Source: Thermogutta terrifontis
Lineage (GTDB): Bacteria; Planctomycetota; Planctomycetia; Pirellulales; Thermoguttaceae
Length of the DNA stretch: 64,000 nt
Reading direction: 5' to 3'
Assembly (NCBI RefSeq): GCF_002277955.1
Contig: NZ_CP018477.1
Location: 2,749,206 to 2,813,205, forward strand
A program made the position numbers and the translations under genes. The notes beneath the pieces are model-generated. The model saw only the letters and a program-made list of their open reading frames with translations, was not told where the DNA came from and made no database searches. Below are positions 47,850-55,373 of this stretch, piece after piece. Positions within the stretch are counted from its first letter, which is position 1, and each line of letters opens with the position of its first letter.

Positions 47850-49010
47850 ATGGTAGCTTGTCGTCCTCGGATCAGCCCACATTGTTGGCTTGCGGATTTG
47901 ACCGCTGTGGTCGTCGTCTGCTGGCTCATCCAGGGTGGCGTGTGTATGGGGGAGCCACCTCGCGTTCCCTGGTTGGATGAAGTTCAGGCGTCCCTGGTAC
48001 AGTCCACGGATGAACAGACTGGTCCGCACGTGCTCACAACCGGTGATGGCTCGCCCATTCGGGACCTGTCACAATGGCAGCAACGAAGAGAAGAGATCCG
48101 CCAATGGTGGCTGAGTTTTTTGGGTTTGCCCCAACGGGATCATGACCTGCCGGCACGCACGCTTCGAACACTCTCCCGAGAAGACCTGGAGGACGTCTCG
48201 CGATGTTTGATTGAGTACGAAACTCAGAAAGGCTGGAAAACGAAAGCCTATTTGCTCTATCCGCAGGGATACGAAATCTTTTCGCAGCGGAACAAGCGGC
48301 TTCCGGGGATTGTTGTCTTTCATTCCACAACCAACGACACGATTCGGCAGCCGGCCGGTCTCACTTCGGAGAAAACCAAGGCTTTCGGACTTGAGCTGGC
48401 TCGTCGCGGCTATGTAACGCTCTGTCCGGAATGCTTTCTCTGGTCGGGCGGCCCACCTTACGACTATTACAAACAAGTGGAACGATTCAGGAACCAGTTT
48501 CCCGGTGCCAAAGGCATGGCCAAGATGCTTCTCGACGCTCAGGCCGCTGTGGACCTTCTGGTGTCTTTCCCGGGCGTGGATTCCGGTCGCCTCGGTGCGG
48601 TGGGACACTCGCTGGGTGGCAAGGAAGTCCTCTATCTTGCGGCATTCGACGAGCGAATTCGCGCAAGCGTATCAAGCGAAGGCGGGATTGCATTGAGCTT
48701 CTCCAACTGGGAGGCACCATGGTACCTGGGCCAAGAAATTCGTCAGAAGGAATTCGTCCACGATCATCACGAACTTGTGGCGCTGATCGCACCGAGGGCC
48801 TTCCTACTGATCGGAGGTGACTCCGCAGATGGGAACAAAAGTGTTCCGTTCCTTCGAGCGGCCTGGCCGGTCTACGAGCTTTTCGGAGATCCACCGGCTT
48901 TAGGGTTGTGGAACCACCGGGAGGGACACTCCGTGCCGGAGAACGCCCTTAATCGGATCGCTGAATGGTTTGACGCGTACCTCAAAAGCTCGATAAGTGA
49001 AGACAATTAA
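47850..49010 (+). CDS. Secreted alpha/beta hydrolase (dienelactone-hydrolase/acetyl-xylan-esterase-like)
   Basis: The 386-residue product has a signal-like hydrophobic start (about 12-32) and a catalytic domain with the nucleophile elbow GHSLGGKE (S254), Asp324 in LIGGDSADG and His360 in HREGHSVP. The early beta-strand motif GIVVFHSTTND provides the oxyanion region. It resembles hydrolases of the acetyl-xylan-esterase/prolyl-oligopeptidase group that act on carbohydrate esters or similar substrates. AGGGA precedes the ATG. It is followed by a convergent lipoprotein gene. Confidence 0.82.
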   Translation: MVACRPRISPHCWLADLTAVVVVCWLIQGGVCMGEPPRVPWLDEVQASLVQSTDEQTGPHVLTTGDGSPIRDLSQWQQRREEIRQWWLSFLGLPQRDHDLPARTLRTLSREDLEDVSRCLIEYETQKGWKTKAYLLYPQGYEIFSQRNKRLPGIVVFHSTTNDTIRQPAGLTSEKTKAFGLELARRGYVTLCPECFLWSGGPPYDYYKQVERFRNQFPGAKGMAKMLLDAQAAVDLLVSFPGVDSGRLGAVGHSLGGKEVLYLAAFDERIRASVSSEGGIALSFSNWEAPWYLGQEIRQKEFVHDHHELVALIAPRAFLLIGGDSADGNKSVPFLRAAWPVYELFGDPPALGLWNHREGHSVPENALNRIAEWFDAYLKSSISEDN

Positions 49011-49181
49011 AGAAATGTCCGCTCTTCGGAGACGGCTTTCCCACTGGAATCGTCAGGAAAGAACCAGTAGGCTGCGAGGATAATCTGGCAACCACCGCTC
49101 ATAATTGCACAAAGTCAAGGGCAAGATCCCCACCAGCCCAAGCGTTCCGAGCACTAATGGGACATATGTGTTAACGGCTGG

Positions 49182-49982
49182 CTATTTGCGTAGGACATTC
49201 GGTTGTGGATCCTGAGCCGTCTGAGCAGGGTTATCAGCCACAGGTGCGGCTGGCAACGCGGCTGGCGGTTGGGAGTCGGCAGCGTTGGGCGGTGTGGTTT
49301 GATCAACCGGATTGGCATTCGCTTGGGAAGCGGCTTGCTGCGACTGAGCGGCCCGACGTTCGATTTCCTGGGAAAGTAATTCAATCTTTTTCAACGTTTC
49401 CGGCATATTCTCGAAGTCCAAAAGGAGGGGCGGCTCGCCTTCAAAAATGACGGTCGCCATCCCCGCAATCCGCCAGCCGTCGGCTTCCTTGCGAAGCATC
49501 CAAGTGATCTCATCGGTGCGCGGTTTCCCCTGGGAATCCAAATCGGTCCAGGTGCTTTTTACCCGTGCGCCATCCGGTGCCAAGTACTCCACATCATTGA
49601 AGACCTCATATCGCGCCGTGTCGCTCCCAACAGGTGCAAATTGCCGATTGAGTTTCCCTGCCTGCTCTCTGGCCAGTTCACTGAAAAGCTGAATGACTTT
49701 CTCATCGTCGCCGGTCCGGACGGCTTCGAGAAACACTTTGACCGCAGAAACAGGGTCTGCTGTCTGCGATTTGAGATCGTTTTGCCCCACGGGTGCGGGC
49801 TTTTTCTCCGTGTCAGAACTCGATGGGGCAGCTGGGCGGCTGGTGGACTGCGCTCCATCCGGCTGAGGAGACGGCTTCTGGCAACCCAGCACCAAAACTG
49901 CCGCAAAGATGCATACTGTGGACCACTTCAAGCTGCCCGTTTTATTGCCACTCCGGGAACTGGTATATCGACCGCCATCCAT
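49182..49982 (-). CDS. Putative lipoprotein with NTF2/SnoaL-like domain
   Basis: The product (about 266 residues from ATG 49982) has a hydrophobic leader ending in the lipobox VLVLGC, so Cys near residue 34 is probably lipidated. A Ser/Pro/Gln-rich spacer follows, then a domain with DPVSAVKVFLEAVRTGDDEK and WMLRKEADGWRIAGMATV, the pattern of NTF2-like/DUF4878 proteins. The C-terminal 60 residues are low-complexity Ala/Pro/Gln. Function is unknown; it probably sits in the periplasm. An upstream start at 50003 would add seven residues. Confidence 0.75.
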   Translation of the reverse strand: MDGGRYTSSRSGNKTGSLKWSTVCIFAAVLVLGCQKPSPQPDGAQSTSRPAAPSSSDTEKKPAPVGQNDLKSQTADPVSAVKVFLEAVRTGDDEKVIQLFSELAREQAGKLNRQFAPVGSDTARYEVFNDVEYLAPDGARVKSTWTDLDSQGKPRTDEITWMLRKEADGWRIAGMATVIFEGEPPLLLDFENMPETLKKIELLSQEIERRAAQSQQAASQANANPVDQTTPPNAADSQPPAALPAAPVADNPAQTAQDPQPNVLRK

Positions 49983-50093
49983 GGTATTCCTCCGAAGACC
50001 CAAATCGCTCCACCCAATCCAAGCCTACCATGTGCAAAGCATGTATCCACCTGTGTCAGAATGCAGTAGTTTGGCCCAGGAATGGCAAATCTG

Positions 50094-50300
50094 TCAAGGG
50101 AGATTCTTGATACCCACGTTGAACGTTGAACGTTGAACCGTTGAACGTTGAACCTCCGCAATCTGCTGCAGTTTGACGCGGTCAAAATAAAGCGTTCTCC
50201 CATCCGGCAACCGCAGGTAGTGCTCCCGGAAGATTGGCACCCGCGGGATGAGGAGGAATTGTTCACTATCCAGTTGTTTATCGAGAGTAATGGTCGCCAT
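50094..50300 (-). pseudogene. Truncated gene fragment, left island edge
   Basis: The open frame has 68 codons. Residues from about 19 (PRVPIFREHYLRLPDGRTLY) to QQIAEVQ match the start of the gene fragment at 52582 (VVFAEHSTRLRDGTPVTYD and EKIAR). After QQIAE the frame runs into five CGTTGAA heptamers (50117-50152) and ends. So this is a 5' fragment of the same family, in opposite orientation, cut by a short tandem repeat. Confidence 0.6.
50117..50152. repeat. Short tandem repeat of CGTTGAA
   Basis: Five CGTTGAA units (50117, 50124, 50131, 50139, 50146) with one extra C between the third and fourth. AACGTT at each junction is palindromic. It interrupts the gene fragment at 50094-50300. Confidence 0.85.
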
Positions 50301-50447
50301 GCTTTTCCACCTATAGTTGTGCGATTACACGACTAATACCAGAAACAGGCAGACCGGAGTCAATAGCTCGATCAGGGGGTGTGCTGACTGGAACGCGATG
50401 GCGCTGCCGGGACACCAGGGAAGGAAGGATTGCCAGCTTTATACCGC

Positions 50448-50483
50448 AAAAAAGAACCGCCTGTGCACGGGGGGCACAGGCGG
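50448..50483 (-). terminator. Intrinsic terminator of the island two-gene unit
   Basis: CCGCCTGTGC (50457-50466) pairs perfectly with GCACAGGCGG (50474-50483) around a 7-base loop. On the minus strand the hairpin is followed by TTCTTTTTT. It lies 47 bases after the stop of the 96-residue gene. Confidence 0.88.
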
Positions 50484-50529
50484 CGTTCGTGGAGGGCAAC
50501 ACGAAGAGAACAGAATGAAACGCTAAGCC

Positions 50530-50820
50530 TTACAGAATCAGGTGTTTAATCGCTTCCCACTCATTGTCCCAATAAGGTTCACGCCATTGATAAAGAGGAT
50601 TGTCCTTGTAATTGGCCCCATAGATCGACTCTGTCAGCCATTGCTTCATTTTCTGTTCGTATTCCGCCTCGGCCTTCTTATACTCCTCGGGCGGGAGATC
50701 CTCCGGGGGCGGTTTGGGCTCCGTAAGTTTGGTGGGAATTTTTTTGAATCCGATCGCCTTTGCCATCTCAATGGCTTCTGTAAGGCTACGTGGACGACGT
50801 CGGTTCTGGTCTTCTGTCAT
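50530..50820 (-). CDS. Small acidic/aromatic-tailed protein, partner of the acetyltransferase-like gene
   Basis: The 96-residue protein starts MTEDQNRRRP, has a helical middle rich in Glu, Lys and Pro (PEEYKKAEAEYEQKMKQWL) and ends with an aromatic stretch PLYQWREPYWDNEWEAIKH. There is no signal or membrane segment, and I do not recognise a family. Its ATG overlaps the stop of the upstream gene as ATGA, so the two are translationally coupled, and a strong terminator follows. That layout is common for toxin-immunity or toxin-antitoxin pairs, but here it is only context. Confidence 0.65.
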   Translation of the reverse strand: MTEDQNRRRPRSLTEAIEMAKAIGFKKIPTKLTEPKPPPEDLPPEEYKKAEAEYEQKMKQWLTESIYGANYKDNPLYQWREPYWDNEWEAIKHLIL

Positions 50821-51728
50821 GGCGACGACTCCTCGTAACCCTCTGGGTATTGCTCAGCATCGAACTCCCCATAGTATCCACTTTCCGCCCGACGGCGAAT
50901 CTCCTCGGGGTCCCGGGTGTCTCCCACATACCGCATGAAATAAATTGGCGGACGGTCGTTTTTTTCGTAGTCCCAACCCTCGGGGGCGTACTGGTCATCC
51001 CAGGGCACGACTTTGTAGACGCGAAAGCCGTACTTGTGATAGATTCTTGCTAAACCTTCGCCGATACAATCCAGCGTCGTGGCCCCTTGGCTGATGGCCT
51101 GGATCACCGCCGCTTGGCCCGCACCCTTGGGGCCCTTCGGCGTCCGAAATACGTTACACAGGTCGTATTCGCCGGGCGTACCGGGAATCGGTACCAGCAT
51201 GTATCCGGCGGTCCCATCTGAAGTTAAAAAGATCTTAGCCCCGTGCTTAATTTTATCCTCGATTTGCTCCTCAGTGTACGGCGACAAGAAGGCTCGCATA
51301 TCTGGAGTAAGAGAATCCCTCGCTTCCACAAACTTTTTTGGTTCAGCGGTGACAAATTCGACGGATGAAACCTTGGACGCCGATCTCTTTTCTGCCGGGG
51401 GCTTGGGCGCTGATTCGGGTGATCCTCCTCCCTTTCCCCCTGAGGCTACCGCCCCCTGATCAACCCGTTGCCATTGATGCCGGCCCGCTGCATCGGGGAG
51501 ATAGGCATAGGTCTTCCCGTCAATCGTTGCCAGCGTTCCTTCCTGTGGATCTTCGGGCAATCCCTTGGGCAAAGCATATTTAATTAAATCGTGGCGTTCG
51601 TACTGAAAAGGGAGCGCGTCCCCCTCGCTCCCTGCCTGCCCCGGCAGCTGGAGTACTTCATCATCCGGCCCCGGCGCGGTAGCTCCCACTAACGCCCGCA
51701 CCTCGTCGGCCTTAATCGCCAGCACCAT
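50817..51728 (-). CDS. Acetyltransferase-like-tailed protein of a decayed phage-like island
   Basis: The product has 303 residues from ATG 51728 (or 321 from GTG 51782). The N-terminal part (about 1-95) is a small domain ending GKTYAYLPDAAGRHQWQRVD, then a Gly/Pro/Ser/Lys linker. The C-terminal domain (about 125-275) contains DLCNVFRTPKGPKGAGQAAV, TTLDCIGEGLARIYHKYGF and PEGWDYEKNDRP, a pattern I recall from acetyltransferase-fold toxin-like domains found at the C-termini of phage and polymorphic-toxin proteins. No signal peptide is present. Neither start has a good ribosome site, so the N-terminus is uncertain. It is coupled to the 96-residue gene. Confidence 0.6.
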   Translation of the reverse strand: MVLAIKADEVRALVGATAPGPDDEVLQLPGQAGSEGDALPFQYERHDLIKYALPKGLPEDPQEGTLATIDGKTYAYLPDAAGRHQWQRVDQGAVASGGKGGGSPESAPKPPAEKRSASKVSSVEFVTAEPKKFVEARDSLTPDMRAFLSPYTEEQIEDKIKHGAKIFLTSDGTAGYMLVPIPGTPGEYDLCNVFRTPKGPKGAGQAAVIQAISQGATTLDCIGEGLARIYHKYGFRVYKVVPWDDQYAPEGWDYEKNDRPPIYFMRYVGDTRDPEEIRRRAESGYYGEFDAEQYPEGYEESSP

Positions 51729-51734
51729 GCCACG

Positions 51735-52211
51735 ATGATCGTGTGCAGTGACCTGGAGGAGGTAGCCCAGTGGGACACACACCTGAAAAACGTGTTTGGA
51801 AAAAACGTCCAGCGGTCCAGCCTCGGAGGGTTTGTTCGATGGGTTACAACGAAGGACGGAAGAAGGTTAGCTATTGTCGTATGGAATGGCCCCCCAAAGT
51901 CAGTCCATGAATATTATCTTTACGCCCACGAGCTGGCGCACATCGTGGATCGAGACACGTCCGGCGACAGGATCAGCAACTCAGACGAATGGCAAGCGGC
52001 ATGGGAATCGGAAAAGGAGGAAATTGTTCATTCCGTTTATCAGCCGGAACTGAAAGAGGCCATTCTAAGAAACCCTCAGGAAGCATTCGCCACGTTGCTG
52101 GCCTTGTATTGGATCAATCCTCGGATTTTTCGCACTCAAAGGCAAACCATACGTCGGTTCTTGGTGGAACGTCGTCTGGTTCATCGGGAGGGGGAGAAGT
52201 TCCCAGCATAA
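51735..52211 (+). CDS. HExxH metallopeptidase of lethal-factor-like type
   Basis: The open frame gives 158 residues. The zinc motif is HELAHIVD with H65, E66 and H69; E116 in NPQEAFATLLALY is in the place of the third ligand. The spacing (about 47 residues, with an acidic helix DEWQAAWESEKEE between) resembles the anthrax-lethal-factor-like domain of many toxin and phage proteins. There is no signal sequence. The start is doubtful: no Shine-Dalgarno site is visible, so it may be the end of a longer, broken gene. It is divergent from the acetyltransferase-like gene and overlaps the 3' end of a minus-strand gene by 98 bases. Confidence 0.6.
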   Translation: MIVCSDLEEVAQWDTHLKNVFGKNVQRSSLGGFVRWVTTKDGRRLAIVVWNGPPKSVHEYYLYAHELAHIVDRDTSGDRISNSDEWQAAWESEKEEIVHSVYQPELKEAILRNPQEAFATLLALYWINPRIFRTQRQTIRRFLVERRLVHREGEKFPA

Positions 52212-52500
52212 GGGGAAAGTAAACAGAATCCGGCATTCGGTCCTCAAACGGCACGTAGTCTGAATAATCATGGCCCGGAACAGGAATACAGATTGACTCG
52301 ATGTCTCCTGTTTCGGGGCAGCACCAGGTGATGACCTTGACCTTTTCCTTGTGCATGTCCCTATCTCGGACCACCACGTACCATCGGCCCTCATAAAACC
52401 TCCAGGGGCAGCGCCAGCGTCGCCAGCGATAGTGGGCGTAGGCCAAGAACACACGGTGTGCCAGCCGCTTGAGAGGGTCGAGAAGAGCTGAGAGCCTCAT
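52114..52500 (-). CDS. Island orphan protein, Trp/Arg-rich
   Basis: The 128-residue protein starts at ATG 52500 with GGGAGG in good position. The first half is basic and aromatic (RVFLAYAHYRWRRWRC, FYEGRWYVVVRDRDM), the second half acidic and Pro-rich (TSPPPDEPDDVPPR). A Cys pair occurs in WCCPETG. No family recognised. The last 32 codons overlap the metallopeptidase gene on the other strand. It is on the same strand as the acetyltransferase-like gene and could be expressed with it. Confidence 0.5.
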   Translation of the reverse strand: MRLSALLDPLKRLAHRVFLAYAHYRWRRWRCPWRFYEGRWYVVVRDRDMHKEKVKVITWCCPETGDIESICIPVPGHDYSDYVPFEDRMPDSVYFPLMLGTSPPPDEPDDVPPRTDVWFAFECEKSED

Positions 52501-52581
52501 GGCGCCAACCTCCCGCACTTGTTGAGTGCCGCCTGATGATAGTGGCAGCATTTTGGAAAACCGACCCCTTATATTATCGTC

Positions 52582-52967
52582 ATGAGCGTGGCCGTTGACA
52601 AACCCAAAAACCGAACCGCCGACAGCCTGTTTCCCCCGGACAAATACGTGAACAAGCCGGGGGTGGTGGTGTTCGCCGAACACAGCACACGCCTGCGGGA
52701 TGGGACGCCCGTGACCTATGATCGGGAGGCCCTGGAAAAGATCGCCCGCAACTGCAACCGGCGGATTGAGGAAACCGGCAACTATGCGGCGGTGTGCATC
52801 GGACACACGACATTGATAAGCCGCTCATCGGTTTCGCAGTCCGCCTTCCGACGTTCGATAATCCACTTTTATCCGCCTGGCACGACAAGCGTTTCTCTCC
52901 AACCGGATTCTCCGCGAAAGCCAATTGTCGGGTTACCTTCCAGCGTTTGGAGCATCCATTTCACTGA
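52582..52967 (+). pseudogene. Truncated and frameshifted phage-type gene fragment, right island edge
   Basis: From ATG 52582 the frame reads VVFAEHSTRLRDGTPVTYD, EKIARNCNRRI and GNYAAVCIGHT. After GHT (about 52809) the reading moves to another frame and continues DIDKPLIGFAVRLPTFDN until about 52880, where it meets repeat-like DNA. The frame B stop is at 52967. The pattern (IGHT then a GFA block) reminds me of phage prohead or scaffold-type proteins. It is related in sequence to the fragment at 50094-50300 in inverted orientation. Confidence 0.55.
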
Positions 52968-53337
52968 CCGGGCTACAACTGCTCAGCTCCGTTGCTGATT
53001 AAACAGCCAGGGCGATTCATGAATTGCCGCTACAACTCATTGTGCTCGCGGCATGTCGTGGCAGAGCGGGGTAAGTCAAAGCAGCCCGGATAGGCTAATT
53101 GTCAGGCGTCTCTTATACTGAAAAAGTAGCGCGTCGGTGGGTAGCGCCATCCACGAAACTTCATTACCAATCATTGTGAGGCTTACTGGCGATTTGCCAG
53201 CATCTGGTGAAGAAGGGGCAAAACACTGAAAGTTGGCTGTGGCCCAAAATGGCGGCATTTGGGGGCTTTGGATCCAGGAACGTTACACCGTCGGTGATGA
53301 CGGCGACTTCCCTTTGGTACGTGGAAAGAATTCGACT
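52968..53337. other. Intergenic region with palindromic repeat copy
   Basis: About 370 bases. It holds the palindromic repeat copy 3 at 53011-53033. Box-like sequences GACAAGC and TCTCTCC just before it (about 52880-52905) are similar to those downstream of copies 2 and 4. No gene is apparent. Confidence 0.55.
53011..53033. repeat. Palindromic interspersed repeat, copy 3
   Basis: GGCGATTCATGAATTGCC followed by GCTAC. The inner palindrome ATTCATGAAT is intact, the right arm has one change (GCCGCTAC for GCCCCTAC) and the left arm is shortened. Confidence 0.75.
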
Positions 53338-54183
53338 ATGACAGCAGCGCGAAGGAAGAAGAGTGCGCCACGGGGTGCTTCCTCTGCACAACCCGGCGGA
53401 ACGGTCATCCAACCCGGTCCTCAGCGACTTCAGAAAATCTTGGCAGCGGCCGGGATTGGAAGCCGGCGGCAGTGCGAAGAGCTAATCAAAATGGGCCGGG
53501 TGGAGGTGGATAAGAAGGTCGTTACAGAACTGGGCTTTAAGGCAGATCCATTCCGACAGAAGATCTGTGTGGATGGAGTTCCCATCAAGCTCGAGCCGCC
53601 GGTCTATTATGCCGTTTACAAACCGGATGGAGTGGTTTGTACGAATCGGGATCCGGCCGGGCGAACACGTGTGATTGACCTCGTCCCCGAGAGCGAACGG
53701 CGTTTGTTTACGGTGGGGCGGCTGGACCTTCACAGCGAGGGCCTGATTCTGGCGACCAATGACGGGGCCCTGGCAGAGCGGCTGACACATCCACGCTACG
53801 GTGTGCCCAAAACATACCTGGTACAGGTGGCGGGAGAGCCAACACGGGAGGTGCTTCTTAAACTCCAAAAGGGAGTGCATCTGGCAGAAGGGATTGCCCG
53901 GGTAGCCAAGATTCGAATCCGCCGTAAGCATAAGAAAAGTACCATCCTGGAGATGGTGCTCAATGAAGGTCGGAACCGAGAAATTCGGCGAATCATGGCG
54001 CGGGTGGGCCACAAGGTGTACCGCCTCAAGAGAATCGCCGTGGGACCCATTCGATTGGGCAAGATGAAACCTGGTGAGGCCCGACGCCTGACCCCCGAGG
54101 AGGTGGCGGCGCTGTATAAGGCAGCGGGGTTAGCTTCCAGGCTTAATGGCGGGGCTTCAAAAAACGAACATAAACGGCGATAA
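53338..54183 (+). CDS. 16S/23S rRNA pseudouridine synthase (RsuA/RluB family)
   Basis: The 281-residue enzyme has an S4 RNA-binding domain (about 28-75, RLQKILAAAGIGSRRQCEEL) and the RsuA-type catalytic domain with the invariant Asp130 in FTVGRLDLHSEGL, YAVYKPDG and the C-terminal NEGRNREIRRI. It modifies an rRNA uridine; RluB, RluE, RluF and RsuA cannot be told apart by eye, but the length fits RluB. The N-terminal basic stretch RRKKSAPRG is an extra RNA-binding tail. GGAAAG precedes the ATG at 53338; longer starts are possible but unlikely. Confidence 0.92.
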   Translation: MTAARRKKSAPRGASSAQPGGTVIQPGPQRLQKILAAAGIGSRRQCEELIKMGRVEVDKKVVTELGFKADPFRQKICVDGVPIKLEPPVYYAVYKPDGVVCTNRDPAGRTRVIDLVPESERRLFTVGRLDLHSEGLILATNDGALAERLTHPRYGVPKTYLVQVAGEPTREVLLKLQKGVHLAEGIARVAKIRIRRKHKKSTILEMVLNEGRNREIRRIMARVGHKVYRLKRIAVGPIRLGKMKPGEARRLTPEEVAALYKAAGLASRLNGGASKNEHKRR

Positions 54184-54255
54184 GGGCTACGACTTGCGGC
54201 TGTTTCCAGTCACACAATTTGCGACACAGGAAAAGCTGATAGGCGGTCTATTGAG

Positions 54256-55152
54256 ATGCACGATCAATGGCGACTTTTGACCGAACCAGGGGATCGCGAA
54301 GTTTGGTTCGGAAAAGCAACTATTATCGAAAACGAGTCAATTGGACGTGACCTGTTCAGGTTACGGCTGGTTTGCCCGCCGATTGCCAGAGGGATCGTGC
54401 CGGGGCAGTTCGTCATGCTGCGGTTGCCGAATCACTATGACCCGCTTTTAGGACGGGCCTTTGCGTTATTCGACATATTCAGCGATGCGGAGCACGGAGA
54501 GCCAGCGGGACTGGAAATTGTCTATTCGTCGATAGGAAAAATGACTAAATTGCTGGCTCGGTGGCCTGTTGGTGACTATCTGGAAATATGGGGACCGCTG
54601 GGTAACGGTTTTCCGCCTCCTTCTTATCGAATTCTTGTGATGGTGGCAGGCGGCATCGGCTACACGCCTTTCATGGCGGTCGGACGGGAAGCAATGGGTC
54701 AAAGGCGATACGGTTATCCGCCGCGTCAGGTGCCGCCGGTTACACGCGCCCAACTCCTTTTCGGGGTGCGCACGGCGGAGTTACTCCCGAAAGACCTTTG
54801 GCGATTTGAAGAGGTCGGTATAGAAGTGAAAACGATCAGCGATGACGGTTCAACCGGGAAAAAAGGGGTTGCCAGTGAGCTTTTGCTGGAAGAACTTGGA
54901 AAGCTCAAACGCGATGAGTTGGCCGTGTACTGCTGTGGTCCGGAGGCCCTGATGAAGGCGGTAGCCGAGATCTGCCTTGGCCAGGACATTCCCTGCTACT
55001 TGTCGCTGGAAACGCCGATGGCGTGCGGGCTGGGGCTATGCTACAGTTGCGTTGTGCGTGTGAGAGATGAACGCGAGTCCACGAGCTGGGACTATCACCG
55101 CGCGTGTATCGAAGGCCCCGTTTTCGACGCACGTCGGATTGTGTTTGAATGA
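54256..55152 (+). CDS. pyrK: PyrK-type FAD/2Fe-2S electron-transfer subunit
   Basis: The 298-residue protein has a ferredoxin-reductase-like FAD domain (PGQFVMLRLP, then GRAFALFDI), an NAD-binding region (MVAGGIGYTPFM) and the PyrK 2Fe-2S Cys set C257, C262, C265 and C284 in CGLGLCYSC and RACIEGP. In the DHODH-B complex it takes electrons from PyrD and gives them to NAD+. No pyrD is adjacent, so it may pair with a distant PyrD or with another flavoenzyme such as a glutamate-synthase-like partner. The start follows a weak ribosome site. Confidence 0.88.
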   Translation: MHDQWRLLTEPGDREVWFGKATIIENESIGRDLFRLRLVCPPIARGIVPGQFVMLRLPNHYDPLLGRAFALFDIFSDAEHGEPAGLEIVYSSIGKMTKLLARWPVGDYLEIWGPLGNGFPPPSYRILVMVAGGIGYTPFMAVGREAMGQRRYGYPPRQVPPVTRAQLLFGVRTAELLPKDLWRFEEVGIEVKTISDDGSTGKKGVASELLLEELGKLKRDELAVYCCGPEALMKAVAEICLGQDIPCYLSLETPMACGLGLCYSCVVRVRDERESTSWDYHRACIEGPVFDARRIVFE

Positions 55153-55373
55153 ACAGGTTCGTTATATCAAAACTTTCAGAGGTGGTCAGTATTTTGTCGC
55201 GGCAGAGGAAACTTTCAATAACCAGCGTGGCGGATACGCACCACTAAGTATCGTATTTAAAGCGAAGATAGCTCGAAGCGTTTACTAGATTGTGACCTGC
55301 CTCATAGACACGACAATCTTCTTGCTTATCAATAAGACGGATTTCCCTTCCTTTTTCGGGAAAGGCTGTAAAT

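Noticed and set aside
50117..50152. Possible CRISPR array
   Set aside because: The units are 7 bases with no spacers; a simple tandem repeat explains it. I saw no CRISPR-like repeat-spacer pattern or cas gene elsewhere.
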